From JAFDVL01 sp043736395 (GTDB lineage: Bacteria; Acidobacteriota; Blastocatellia; RBC074): a DNA stretch of 13,421 bases. Positions within the stretch are counted from its first letter, which is position 1; each line of letters starts with the position of its first letter. Under the pieces are notes generated by a model. The model did no database searches, was not told the DNA's origin, and saw only the letters and a list, made by a program, of their open reading frames with translations. The position numbers were made by a program, and so were the translations under genes. The stretch covers positions 1 through 13,421 of the forward strand of contig JAYTCQ010000050.1 in assembly GCA_043736395.1 (NCBI GenBank), written 5' to 3'. Positions 5,430 through 13,330 of the stretch are shown in pieces.

Positions 5430-8117
5430 ATGAAATTTATTGCGAAGAATTATCTCCTTACCGCCATTCTTGCTTTATCACTTTTCAGTCTGCCAGCCTT
5501 CGCGCAAGGCGGAGACGGCCTCAAAGGTGAATATTATACAAACATTAATTTAAGTGGAACTCCGCTGGTTCGTTACGATAAAAATATAGATTTTGATTTC
5601 GCTTACGACTCTCCACTGTCGGGAATTGATCTTGATAATTTTTCGATCCGGTGGACAGGCAAAGTCGAGGCTCCCGTGACTGGGGCATATACATTCACGT
5701 CTTATAGTGATGACGGAATACGGGTATGGGTAAATGGAGTCAAATTAATTGATAATTGGACAGGGCATGGCGCGGTCTATGATGATAGTAACCCAATTAA
5801 TTTAGTGGCAGGGCAAAGATACGACATCAAGGTTGAGTATTACGAGGGGTTCGGGTTCGGACTCATGCAGATGTATTGGTCATATCCAGGTCGGACAAGA
5901 AATCTCATCCCGCAATCAAATTTATTTTCCGGTCAGGTTGTCAGTATACCTACTAGAATTTTGGGCACTGGTACGGGTTTACGGGCAGAATATTTTCAGA
6001 ATGTTGATGCCTACGGCACGCCAATTTTGGTACGTACTGAAGCACAAATTGAAAATGATTATGGGACGGCGAGTCCGGCTCCAGCAGCAGGAATTTGGAC
6101 GGATTGGTTTTCGATTCGCTGGACGGGAGAACTGCTGGCCCCGATCACTGGCAATATCACTTTCAGCTCGATAAGTGATGATGGTTTTCAGCTGTTTATT
6201 AATGACAAGCCCGTTATTTCTAACTGGTCTTATCACGCACCAACGACAAATAATAGTGAACCTTTCCCTGTAATTGCAGGTCAACGGTATTCAATTCGCG
6301 TTGAATATTTTGACGGTGGTGGTAATGCGACTGCCAAGTTGCATTGGAGCTTCCCTGGGCAGGCTGATCAGGCAATTCCTTCGCAATATTTTTATCCTGC
6401 TACGACTTCCTATGTTTCTCCCACTGAACCGCAGTTGGCATTAACCCCTGAAAATATTGATGCCGCTAGATTTCTAATGCAGGCCACTTACGGTCCTAAC
6501 CACAGCGAAATTTCCAGCCTTCGGGCGAAAGGATATGACGCGTGGTTGACGGAACAATTTAGTATTCCCCAATCCTCACACGAGCAATATTTGAATCAGA
6601 TTCGTGATGAAGGGCGGAAAGTTTATGTCGAGCAATTTAACGAAGCCTTCTGGACAACTGCGGTGACAGGCCGTGACCAGTTACGTCAGAGGATGGCATT
6701 TTCTTTGTCGCAAATTTTTGTGATTTCGCAGTTAGGTGGAATGTTGGACGACAAACCAATTGCCCTAGCGAATTATTACGATATGTTAGGGCGCGACGCT
6801 TTCGGAAATTTCAGGCAGTTATTGGAAGATGTCACCCTACATCCGACGATGGGCAAATATCTGGATATGCTCGCCAACGAAAAAGAGAATGCGACTCTCA
6901 ATAAAATTCCCAACGAAAATTACGCCCGTGAAATCCTGCAATTATTTTCAATCGGATTATATCAATTGAATCTTGATGGCTCCTTGAAATTGGATGCGAC
7001 TGGCAAAGCGATTCCAACGTATGACAATGAAGAAGTGAAAGGATTCGCAAGAGTTTTCACAGGATGGAATTGGGGTGGGAATTCAATCAGAACCGATGCT
7101 ACTTGGGGGTTTCCGCAAAGGCAGTACGACTTCACTCAACCGATGCAGGTTTGGGCATCGAAGCATTCAACTGGAGAAAAATTACTTCTCAATGGAGCGA
7201 TAGCCATCACGGGTCAGACGCCGGAAAAAGATTTAAAAGATGCGCTCGACAATATTTTTAATCATCCAAACGTTGGCGTTTTTATTGGCAAGCAATTAAT
7301 TCAGCGGTTAGTGACCAGCAATCCTTCACCACAATATATTGCACGGGTTGCGACGGCTTTCAATGACAATGGCTCTGGAGTTCGTGGAGAAATGAAAGCA
7401 GTAATACGGGCGATTTTGCTTGATTCTGAAGCAAGATTTAATTCACGTGCCGGTTATGGAAATGACCGTGTCCGCACGAATCGCGGGAGTTCAAATCGTC
7501 AATCGAATCGATCCGTTGCACAGCCTGTTGCAGCTCCAACAGTTGAAGCGCAGACCGAGGCTGAACCCGGAAATGCAGGTTCAGTGGTGAACGGAAAATT
7601 GCGTGAACCAATTTTGCGTTATGCGCATTTGTTGCGGGCGTTCGATGCACGTTCAATCGGTGGTCGTTACCGTTTTCAATATGTTGACGGACAGGAATGG
7701 GGAACCGGGCAAAGTGCTTTGAAGGCAAGCAGCGTTTTCAATTTCTTCGAACCAGATTATGCCTTGCCGGGTGCGATTACGAATGCGGGATTAACATCGC
7801 CTGAATTTAAATTGGCCAATGAAACCAGTATCATCGGCTTCACAAATTTTATGCGCGATACAGTTTACGGTGGAATGATGACCTGGACGGGTTATCCGAT
7901 CACGCTCAATTATAACCGTTACAATGGATGGATTACTGATCCATCGAAGATGATAGATCAAATCAATTTGGTCATGATGGGGGGAGCCATGACGAATGAC
8001 ATGAAGCTTTCCATGCTGCGCGGCGTCAACGGCATTTGGGAAAATAATCCCGGCGAAAAACTTAAAGCTGCAATTTTTCTCACAGCAGCATCCAAGGAAT
8101 ACGTCATCCAAAAATAA
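5430..8117 (+). CDS. Secreted PA14-PA14-DUF1800 protein
   Basis: Encodes 895 residues. Residues 1-25 are a Sec signal peptide (hydrophobic LLTAILALSLFSLP, cleavage at AFA/QG). Two PA14-type domains follow, about 29-168 and 183-323. Each begins with GL-x2-EY and contains FSIRWTG, then a DDG motif (94-96 and 250-252), whose acidic pair often binds calcium and glycans in PA14/GLEYA lectins, and ends with L/MYWSYPG-like strands. The DUF1800 domain fills about 343-893, including AARFLMQATYGP, LRQRMAFSLSQIFV, HPTMGKYLDMLAN, NYAREILQLFSIGL and VKGFARVFTGW. It is interrupted at about 670-722 by a low-complexity linker rich in Arg, Ser, Asn, then Pro, Ala and Glu. DUF1800 has no established reaction; it almost always neighbours DUF1501, as here (6 bp downstream). 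The PA14 pair suggests attachment to a polysaccharide or cell surface. No SD precedes the ATG. Confidence 0.92.
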   Translation: MKFIAKNYLLTAILALSLFSLPAFAQGGDGLKGEYYTNINLSGTPLVRYDKNIDFDFAYDSPLSGIDLDNFSIRWTGKVEAPVTGAYTFTSYSDDGIRVWVNGVKLIDNWTGHGAVYDDSNPINLVAGQRYDIKVEYYEGFGFGLMQMYWSYPGRTRNLIPQSNLFSGQVVSIPTRILGTGTGLRAEYFQNVDAYGTPILVRTEAQIENDYGTASPAPAAGIWTDWFSIRWTGELLAPITGNITFSSISDDGFQLFINDKPVISNWSYHAPTTNNSEPFPVIAGQRYSIRVEYFDGGGNATAKLHWSFPGQADQAIPSQYFYPATTSYVSPTEPQLALTPENIDAARFLMQATYGPNHSEISSLRAKGYDAWLTEQFSIPQSSHEQYLNQIRDEGRKVYVEQFNEAFWTTAVTGRDQLRQRMAFSLSQIFVISQLGGMLDDKPIALANYYDMLGRDAFGNFRQLLEDVTLHPTMGKYLDMLANEKENATLNKIPNENYAREILQLFSIGLYQLNLDGSLKLDATGKAIPTYDNEEVKGFARVFTGWNWGGNSIRTDATWGFPQRQYDFTQPMQVWASKHSTGEKLLLNGAIAITGQTPEKDLKDALDNIFNHPNVGVFIGKQLIQRLVTSNPSPQYIARVATAFNDNGSGVRGEMKAVIRAILLDSEARFNSRAGYGNDRVRTNRGSSNRQSNRSVAQPVAAPTVEAQTEAEPGNAGSVVNGKLREPILRYAHLLRAFDARSIGGRYRFQYVDGQEWGTGQSALKASSVFNFFEPDYALPGAITNAGLTSPEFKLANETSIIGFTNFMRDTVYGGMMTWTGYPITLNYNRYNGWITDPSKMIDQINLVMMGGAMTNDMKLSMLRGVNGIWENNPGEKLKAAIFLTAASKEYVIQK

Positions 8118-8123
8118 ATTTAT

Positions 8124-9485
8124 ATGAAATACAATCGAAGAGCTTTTATTCATCAGTCAGTTTGTGCGGCGATGGGCGCAGGCGCGATGGCATCCACCTA
8201 CGGCGATTTTGCACGGGCGGCGGCGGCAGTTCCTCCAGCAGACGATTATAAGGCTTTGGTCTGTCTTTTCTTGTATGGCGGCAACGATGGAGACAATTGC
8301 ATTATTCCACGTTCACAGGCGGAGTATGCTAATTACACGGCCAGCCGGGCAACTATCGCCATTCCCCAAACTCAGTTATTGCCGATTACACCGAAGACCA
8401 GCGATGGACGTGAATATGCATTCAATCCAAATTTAAGCGAAATGCACTCACTATTTAATTCTGGCAAGCTCGCCGTCCTCGCCAACGTCGGGCCGTTAGT
8501 TGAGCCGACAATTCGGGCAAATTATTTAAGTAAAAAAGCCAAGTTACCGCGCTCATTATTTTCTCACAGCGATCAGCAGGTAATCTGGTCAAATGTTCGT
8601 CCCGAAGAATTAGCATCGGGGACAGGATGGGGCGGACGCGTAGCTGATTTAATGAATACATTGAATACGAATGGGCAAATTTCAATGTCCGTTTCGACGT
8701 CAGGGGCGAATACTTTCCAGGCATCAAATTCAATCGCTCAATATCAAATTTCTCCCAAGCAGGGCAGCATCGGATTGAATGGTGTTGATGTCATATCGGG
8801 GACGGATTCGGTTTCAAAAGCGTATCATGAAATGTTGGAGCAAGAACATAAAGGCATGTTCGAAACTGAATATAATCGCGTCATGAGGCGTGCAATTTCT
8901 GCCGACCAAATCGTCAAAGCATCACTCGCAAATGTGAATTTGAATACGCAAATTCCAGCTGGATATTTGGGGAATCAATTGAAAATGATTGCCCGGTTAA
9001 TAGCCGGACGAAATGCGTTTGGATTGAAACGGCAAATCTTTTTCTGTTCGCTTGGCGGCTTTGACACGCATGGTGATGAGCTGACAGAACATCCACCATT
9101 ACTGCGCGAAATGAGTTCTACTCTCGGAGCTTTTTACAATGCGCTGACAGAATTAGGCGTAGCTTCGAATGTGACGACTTTTACCGCGTCAGATTTTGGG
9201 CGAACTTTCCGCGCGAACGGCAAAGGCTCAGATCACGGCTGGGGCAGTCATCACTTCATTTTGGGTGGCGCTGTCAAAGGTGGCGACATCTACGGCAAAT
9301 TCCCAAATCAAGCGATTAATGGCCCTGATGATACGGAGTTAGGAAGATGGATTCCGACAACTTCATGCGATCAGTACGCTGCAACTTTGGCATCATGGTT
9401 TGGCGTTTCAGCTACCGATTTAACTTCAACAGTATTTCCTCATCTTGGACGGTTTGACACGGCGAATTTAGGATTTATGTTGTAA
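8124..9485 (+). CDS. DUF1501 protein, Tat-exported, alkaline-phosphatase-superfamily-like
   Basis: Encodes 453 residues. The N-terminus has a twin-arginine motif (NRRAFIHQS, residues 4-12), a weakly hydrophobic Ala/Gly/Met-rich core and a likely cleavage site in the Ala run near 30-35. DUF1501 landmarks follow: LFLYGGNDGDN (48-58), NPNLSEMHSLFNSGKLAVLANVG in pieces (102-123), SHSDQQVIW (147-155), GTGWGGR (166-172), GGFDTHGDE (311-319), ASDFGRTFRANG (355-366), GSDHGWGSHHFILGG (368-382) and GKFP (391-394). Asp55, Asp314, His316, Asp357, Asp370, His371, His376 and His377 are candidates for the metal-binding sites expected in this sulfatase/phosphatase-like fold. Enzymatic activity is not established for the family. 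It starts 6 bp after the DUF1800 stop and ends 9 bp before the next gene, so an operon is likely. Tat export would fit folding and metal loading in the cytoplasm. Confidence 0.93.
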   Translation: MKYNRRAFIHQSVCAAMGAGAMASTYGDFARAAAAVPPADDYKALVCLFLYGGNDGDNCIIPRSQAEYANYTASRATIAIPQTQLLPITPKTSDGREYAFNPNLSEMHSLFNSGKLAVLANVGPLVEPTIRANYLSKKAKLPRSLFSHSDQQVIWSNVRPEELASGTGWGGRVADLMNTLNTNGQISMSVSTSGANTFQASNSIAQYQISPKQGSIGLNGVDVISGTDSVSKAYHEMLEQEHKGMFETEYNRVMRRAISADQIVKASLANVNLNTQIPAGYLGNQLKMIARLIAGRNAFGLKRQIFFCSLGGFDTHGDELTEHPPLLREMSSTLGAFYNALTELGVASNVTTFTASDFGRTFRANGKGSDHGWGSHHFILGGAVKGGDIYGKFPNQAINGPDDTELGRWIPTTSCDQYAATLASWFGVSATDLTSTVFPHLGRFDTANLGFML

Positions 9486-9494
9486 AATATATGG

Positions 9495-11276
9495 ATGAAA
9501 CTGGTTAAACTTATTCCGTGCTTCATCTTTGTATTGATGGTGTTCGGAAGCGGATTTGCAGCAACGCAGACCTCACCAATCCCATTGCCCGAACGAACTT
9601 TAATCGTTTACACCGCCAACATTCCCGCCTCGCTTGAAGTCGCAGATTATTATTCAACCAAGCGCGGAATTCCGGCGGCTAATAAATGCGCGATTACGCC
9701 AACACGAAATGATTCGATAGATTTTTACAACTACGAAATCAACGTCCGAAAGCCGATCCAAAATTGCCTGAATGCTTTAGGAAAAGAGCGGATTTTATAC
9801 ATTGTATTCGCCTACGAAACTCCCTACAAAATCCTCAATGTACCCACTGGATCAATCCTTGAAACCAGAGCTGTAGATCAGTTCGTCGCCAACATCTGGA
9901 GCGAAAATATTCCTGATATTTTTGAGATTACAAATCATCCCTACTTCGCCGGAATTCAAAGTCAGGGGAACATTTACCCACCATTTGTTTCATTAGCGGA
10001 TTACCGCAATCAACCAGCTACAGAACTTATTTATTCCGTGTGGAGATTGGATGGAGCAACCATAGATTTAGCGAAAGGATTGGTCGACAAATCGCTGCAA
10101 GCCGAAGCGAATGGATTAACCGGTCAAGCCTGTTTTGATCGCAGGCTTGGGGCGATTGATACGCTTGAGGATTCGAGCGCAAGCGCAGGGAATTGGGATT
10201 TATTTCGCGCCGCAGAATTCGCAAGAAGAATCGGAATGACCGTGACCGAAGACAAACAGGAAGCGGAATTCGGTACTGCGCCGGCACCGTTACGATGCGA
10301 AAACGTCGCGTTATATTCTGGCTGGTACTCCTACAACAATTACAACGATGCGTTTAGCTGGGCGACAGGCGCCATAGGATTTCATCTCGACAGCGCTTCG
10401 GCAGTTGACCCACGCGGAGGCGCAAACTGGGCTGCGAACGCCTTGAAGCAGGGAATCACCGTCACGAGCGGAGCCATCAACGAACCCTATCTGGAAGGCC
10501 TGCCCCATCCTGACGGCGTGTTTCGAAATCTTTTTGAAGGTGCGAATGTTGGGGATGCTTTTTTGCGCAACACGGCATTTTTAAACTGGATGATTATCAA
10601 TATCGGCGATCCGCTCTATCGCCCTTTTCCTGGAGGTCGTCCACCTTACGGCCCCTCTGCGCTGCTTTTACAGAACACCTTGAGTCTGGATTCAACATTT
10701 GTTGTGGGAGGAAAACCAGGCACAGGAAAATTCAACTTAGCTATTCCTGCTCCGATTGGTGGGACAGAAGTGAGGCTCACGAGTTCACTTCCTGAATACG
10801 CGATTGTCACTGACACATTAAGAATTCCAGCTGGAGCGAGAAGTGCAGAATTTACGATCACGACAAAAGAAGCGACGGTATATCAACCTGCAATTATTTC
10901 CGCTACGACAACTTCAGGCACAGTTGCGAATACGTTGACTGTTGCGCCATTACTTTCTTTGGTTAGTTTTTCGCCTGCCGTCGTCTCAGCCGATACGCTG
11001 AAGACTGGAACAATTTTTCTGAATGACTACGCCCCTGTTGGAGGTGTCACCATTTCATTGACGAGCGATAACCCATCTGTTGTTACTGTCCCGCCAACGG
11101 TCTTCGTTGAAGCAGGTCAGTTCAAAGCAACGTTCACGGTTTTCAGTGGTGTTGTTGTAGAAGATACAGCAGTGTCAATCACTGCTTCGTATAACGGAGC
11201 TAAAGAGGTAGCAACTTTGTTAATTATGCCAACCACGCGGCGAATTGTGGGAAGTAGGAAAGTTAATAGGAATTAA
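9495..11276 (+). CDS. TIGR03790-family-like secreted protein with two Ig-like C-terminal repeats
   Basis: Encodes 593 residues. Residues 1-23 are a Sec signal peptide ending FAA/TQ. The main domain, about 33-385, matches my memory of the TIGR03790 family: RTLIVYTANIPASLEVADYY (34-53), KRGIPAANKCAI (56-67), RILYIVFAYETPYKI (99-113), GWYSYNNYNDAFSW (276-289), GAIGFHLDSASA (292-303), NWAANALKQGITVTSGAINE in part (311-330) and LNWMIINIGDPLYRPF (363-378). The family has no known activity; a distant likeness to secreted cysteine-peptidase folds is only a guess. Two Ig-like repeats follow, about 391-484 and 486-578, sharing G-x-F/I-x-L ... AP-x-GG-x-x-x-x-LTS ... x-I/F-V-x-AG-x-x-x-A-x-FT. They suggest cell-surface display or adhesion. 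It begins 9 bp after the DUF1501 stop. No sorting signal is visible at the basic C-terminus. Confidence 0.85.
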   Translation: MKLVKLIPCFIFVLMVFGSGFAATQTSPIPLPERTLIVYTANIPASLEVADYYSTKRGIPAANKCAITPTRNDSIDFYNYEINVRKPIQNCLNALGKERILYIVFAYETPYKILNVPTGSILETRAVDQFVANIWSENIPDIFEITNHPYFAGIQSQGNIYPPFVSLADYRNQPATELIYSVWRLDGATIDLAKGLVDKSLQAEANGLTGQACFDRRLGAIDTLEDSSASAGNWDLFRAAEFARRIGMTVTEDKQEAEFGTAPAPLRCENVALYSGWYSYNNYNDAFSWATGAIGFHLDSASAVDPRGGANWAANALKQGITVTSGAINEPYLEGLPHPDGVFRNLFEGANVGDAFLRNTAFLNWMIINIGDPLYRPFPGGRPPYGPSALLLQNTLSLDSTFVVGGKPGTGKFNLAIPAPIGGTEVRLTSSLPEYAIVTDTLRIPAGARSAEFTITTKEATVYQPAIISATTTSGTVANTLTVAPLLSLVSFSPAVVSADTLKTGTIFLNDYAPVGGVTISLTSDNPSVVTVPPTVFVEAGQFKATFTVFSGVVVEDTAVSITASYNGAKEVATLLIMPTTRRIVGSRKVNRN

Positions 11277-11286
11277 CTAAAGTAGA

Positions 11287-11638
11287 TCACAACTTAAATT
11301 CATCAAGGCTAACGACATTCACTTCAACATCAATATTTTGAAAATCATCGTGATCATCGGTAAGCAAATCGGCACTAAGAAATTTTGTAGTTGCTAAGAT
11401 GATTGCGTCTGGCAACTTAATTTTTTAGTTTTGTTTTTTCGGTTTCCAGATTTGCAAAAATCTCATCAATCAAACTTTTTTCGTCAGGGTTAGTGAATTC
11501 GTACGCATAAACTTCCATGTAAGTAATAATTGAAACATAGAATTCATCATAAGCGGCAAGGAGTTTCTGCCTATCAATCATTTGCTTCGAAGCAAAAATG
11601 ATTGCATTACTATCAAGCACTGATTTATTCCCATTCAT
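11287..11638 (-). pseudogene. Broken PIN-domain (VapC-like) toxin gene, frameshifted
   Basis: The first frame gives 73 residues from the ATG at 11638, with PIN residues Asp9 (SVLDSNAII) and Glu42 (TYMEVYAY), then stops at 11417. The remainder of the fold continues in another frame from about 11428 to a TGA at 11287: KIKLPDAIILATTKF, then LLTDDHDDF, then VVSLDEFKL. It supplies the third and fourth acidic positions. The 352-nt span is not a multiple of three. The break lies among A-runs (sense strand), and removing one A from the AAAAAA at about 11423-11428 would join the frames into about 116 residues. The join is also some 15-20 residues shorter than PIN proteins of this kind usually are between the second and third catalytic blocks, so a small deletion is likely too. 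The ATG overlaps the upstream antitoxin gene by 14 bp. A sequencing indel is the main alternative. Confidence 0.8.
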
Positions 11639-11867
11639 CTCGTAACTCTTTTTGCCAGGATTTTATATCCTTGATTCCTTGAAACATTTCAACATTTTCC
11701 ATCTTAGTCAAAACAGCACGTAATCTTTCCTTCTGCGAGATGGCAGGAATTTTTGGCTCCTCATCTAAAATTGTTACTAATGCGCGACGACCACTTTTTA
11801 AGGGTACTTCGGTTAGCAAGCTGATTTTGCCATCTTCATTAACAATTGCTTCAAGTGCCTCGTACAT
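11625..11867 (-). CDS. Antitoxin-like protein paired with the broken PIN toxin
   Basis: Encodes 80 residues, complete. The N-terminal 35 residues (YEALEAIVNEDGKISLL, then SGRRALVTILDE) look like the short beta-rich N-terminal module of VapB/AF2212-type antitoxins. The charged helical C-terminal end (IKDIKSWQKELRDEWE) is typical of a toxin-binding tail. The stop overlaps the toxin start by 14 bp, the usual coupling in such operons. No clear Shine-Dalgarno precedes the ATG. The nearest upstream gene ends 59 bp away on the same strand, so it may have its own weak promoter in that AT-rich gap, though none is convincing. With its toxin frameshifted, it may be an orphan antitoxin or may protect against related toxins elsewhere; that role is inferred only from context. 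Confidence 0.75.
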   Translation of the reverse strand: MYEALEAIVNEDGKISLLTEVPLKSGRRALVTILDEEPKIPAISQKERLRAVLTKMENVEMFQGIKDIKSWQKELRDEWE

Positions 11868-11926
11868 AAGTGTTTTTCACAACCTATAAAATTTGTAGCG
11901 AATAAAATATTAACACAGTACGAATT

Positions 11927-13213
11927 TCATTTCTTATAAACTACGCCAACCTTCATCACGAATTTCACCTTTTCCATCTCCATAATATCCTTCAACGGAT
12001 CACCATCCACGGCAACAATATCTGCGAATTTTCCAACAGAAATTGAACCTACCTTTTCGCTCCATCCCAGTAAGTCAGCAGCATTTGTAGTTGCGGCTTT
12101 GATGGCTTCCATCGGAGTTAATCCCCACTTCACCATGTGAAAAAATTGCTTCCCGTTCCAGCCGTGCGGGTAGACTCCGGCGTCGGTGCCGTAGGCGATT
12201 TTGACTCCGGATTTGACGGCTTTTTGAAAACTTTGACGTTGCGTAAGTCCGACTTTTCGTTCTTTCTCAATAATTTTTTCGGGATAGCCCATCTTCCCGA
12301 ATTCAGCCAAAATGTAGTCGTCGTTATAAATGTCTGCTACGAGATATGTACTGTGTTCTTTCATTAATTTTATGGCTTCATCGTCGAGGAAAGAGCCGTG
12401 ATCTATCGAGGCTACGCCCGCAATAGTAGCGCGTTTGATGCCTTCGGTTCCGTGCGCGTGTGCCATCACTTTTTTGCCCCACATCGCGGCTTCTTCGACC
12501 ATAACTTTCATTTCTTCGAGCGAATATTGCGGTGCGCCGACGGATTCTTCTTCAGATAAAACTCCAGCCGTGGCGATCATTTTAATGACATCTGCGCCGT
12601 ATTTTATCTGGTAACGAACTTGCTTGCGGATTGCATCTGCGCCGTCAGCAATGCTCGTGAATTTGTCGAATTTTATATACGGAGAAAATCCGTTGAGGTC
12701 GCCGTGACCGCCCGTTGATCCAATTGCCATTCCGGCACAGACCATTCGCGGCCCGGCAATATCCCCGCGATTGATGGCATTGCGGAGCGCAATGTCTACG
12801 AATTCACTCGCGCCTGCATTGCGAATTGTGGTGAAGCCAGCTTCCAAAGTTCGCTTCGCATAAATGTGCGCGGAGACGGCTTCGTCAATGTGTGAGCGGC
12901 GAAAAATGTCTTCATAAAAATTCGCAGGTTGCCCCGTGACATGCGTATGGCAATCAATCAATCCGGGCATCACCATCGAATTTTTAAGGTCAATGACTTC
13001 GGCTCCAGCGGGAATTTTGTTGTCGGAACCGATAGCAATAATTTTGTCGCCTTCGATAAGAATAATGGCGTTATTGATGACGGAATTGCTGATTCCATCA
13101 ATGAGGCGTCCGGCTTTGATAGCGATGATTTTAGGTTTTTCTTTGGCGGATTCCTGAGCAAATAGAGAGGTTGCAAATACCAGTAAAATTAAAAGTAGTA
13201 AGTTAGCCTTCAT
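11927..13213 (-). CDS. Secreted metal-dependent amidohydrolase (imidazolonepropionase/prolidase-like subfamily)
   Basis: Encodes 428 residues, the usual length. Residues 1-19 are a Sec signal peptide (LLLLILLVFATS, cleavage at LFA/QE), so it acts in the periplasm or outside. The amidohydrolase TIM barrel is framed by a small beta-sandwich (about 28-80 and 390-427). Metal ligands are visible: HTH at 89-91 in PGLIDCHTHVTG, Lys211 in ADVIKMIATAG as the probable carboxylated bridging lysine, His252 in KVMAHAHG, His272 in ASIDHGSF, and Asp344 in AYGTDAG. This pattern fits the binuclear subfamily that includes Xaa-Pro and Xaa-Arg dipeptidase-like enzymes often annotated as imidazolonepropionase-like. 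Cleavage of an amide or dipeptide bond is the likely reaction; the substrate is unknown. No SD is seen before the ATG. The gene upstream ends 117 bp away, with a palindromic repeat between. Confidence 0.92.
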   Translation of the reverse strand: MKANLLLLILLVFATSLFAQESAKEKPKIIAIKAGRLIDGISNSVINNAIILIEGDKIIAIGSDNKIPAGAEVIDLKNSMVMPGLIDCHTHVTGQPANFYEDIFRRSHIDEAVSAHIYAKRTLEAGFTTIRNAGASEFVDIALRNAINRGDIAGPRMVCAGMAIGSTGGHGDLNGFSPYIKFDKFTSIADGADAIRKQVRYQIKYGADVIKMIATAGVLSEEESVGAPQYSLEEMKVMVEEAAMWGKKVMAHAHGTEGIKRATIAGVASIDHGSFLDDEAIKLMKEHSTYLVADIYNDDYILAEFGKMGYPEKIIEKERKVGLTQRQSFQKAVKSGVKIAYGTDAGVYPHGWNGKQFFHMVKWGLTPMEAIKAATTNAADLLGWSEKVGSISVGKFADIVAVDGDPLKDIMEMEKVKFVMKVGVVYKK

Positions 13214-13239
13214 AATCTATGATTGAAAAATACAAGAAA

Positions 13240-13325
13240 AATAGACCACTGATTTGCGGACTGGGCGGGTATTCGCTGATCTGATCCGCGTAAACCCACT
13301 TGATCCGTTCCATCCGTGGTCTATT
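13240..13325. repeat. 86-bp imperfect palindrome, REP/MITE-like intergenic element
   Basis: Perfect 10-bp terminal inverted repeats, AATAGACCAC (13240-13249) and GTGGTCTATT (13316-13325), bound an element whose interior is also roughly self-complementary. GGGT near 13267-13270 pairs with ACCC at 13294-13297 (read TAAACCC), and TTCGCTGATC with GATCCGCG-like sequence. The interior reads as a chain of about 10-nt units resembling TGATCCGCG and TTGATCCGTTC. This matches my recollection of a family of GGATT/ATCCGC-type intergenic repeats seen in many copies in diverse bacterial genomes. It lies wholly between two same-strand genes. Mobility and copy number cannot be judged from one copy. Confidence 0.7.
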
Positions 13326-13330
13326 CATTC

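Noticed and set aside
11397..11450. Programmed +1 ribosomal frameshift in the second PIN toxin
   Set aside because: A-runs are present, but no recognised +1 shift signal was seen and the region also seems to have lost residues, so decay or sequencing error is simpler.
12929..13165. Plus-strand frames opposite the amidohydrolase N-terminus
   Set aside because: Shadows of a gene with clear metal-binding motifs; no independent evidence.
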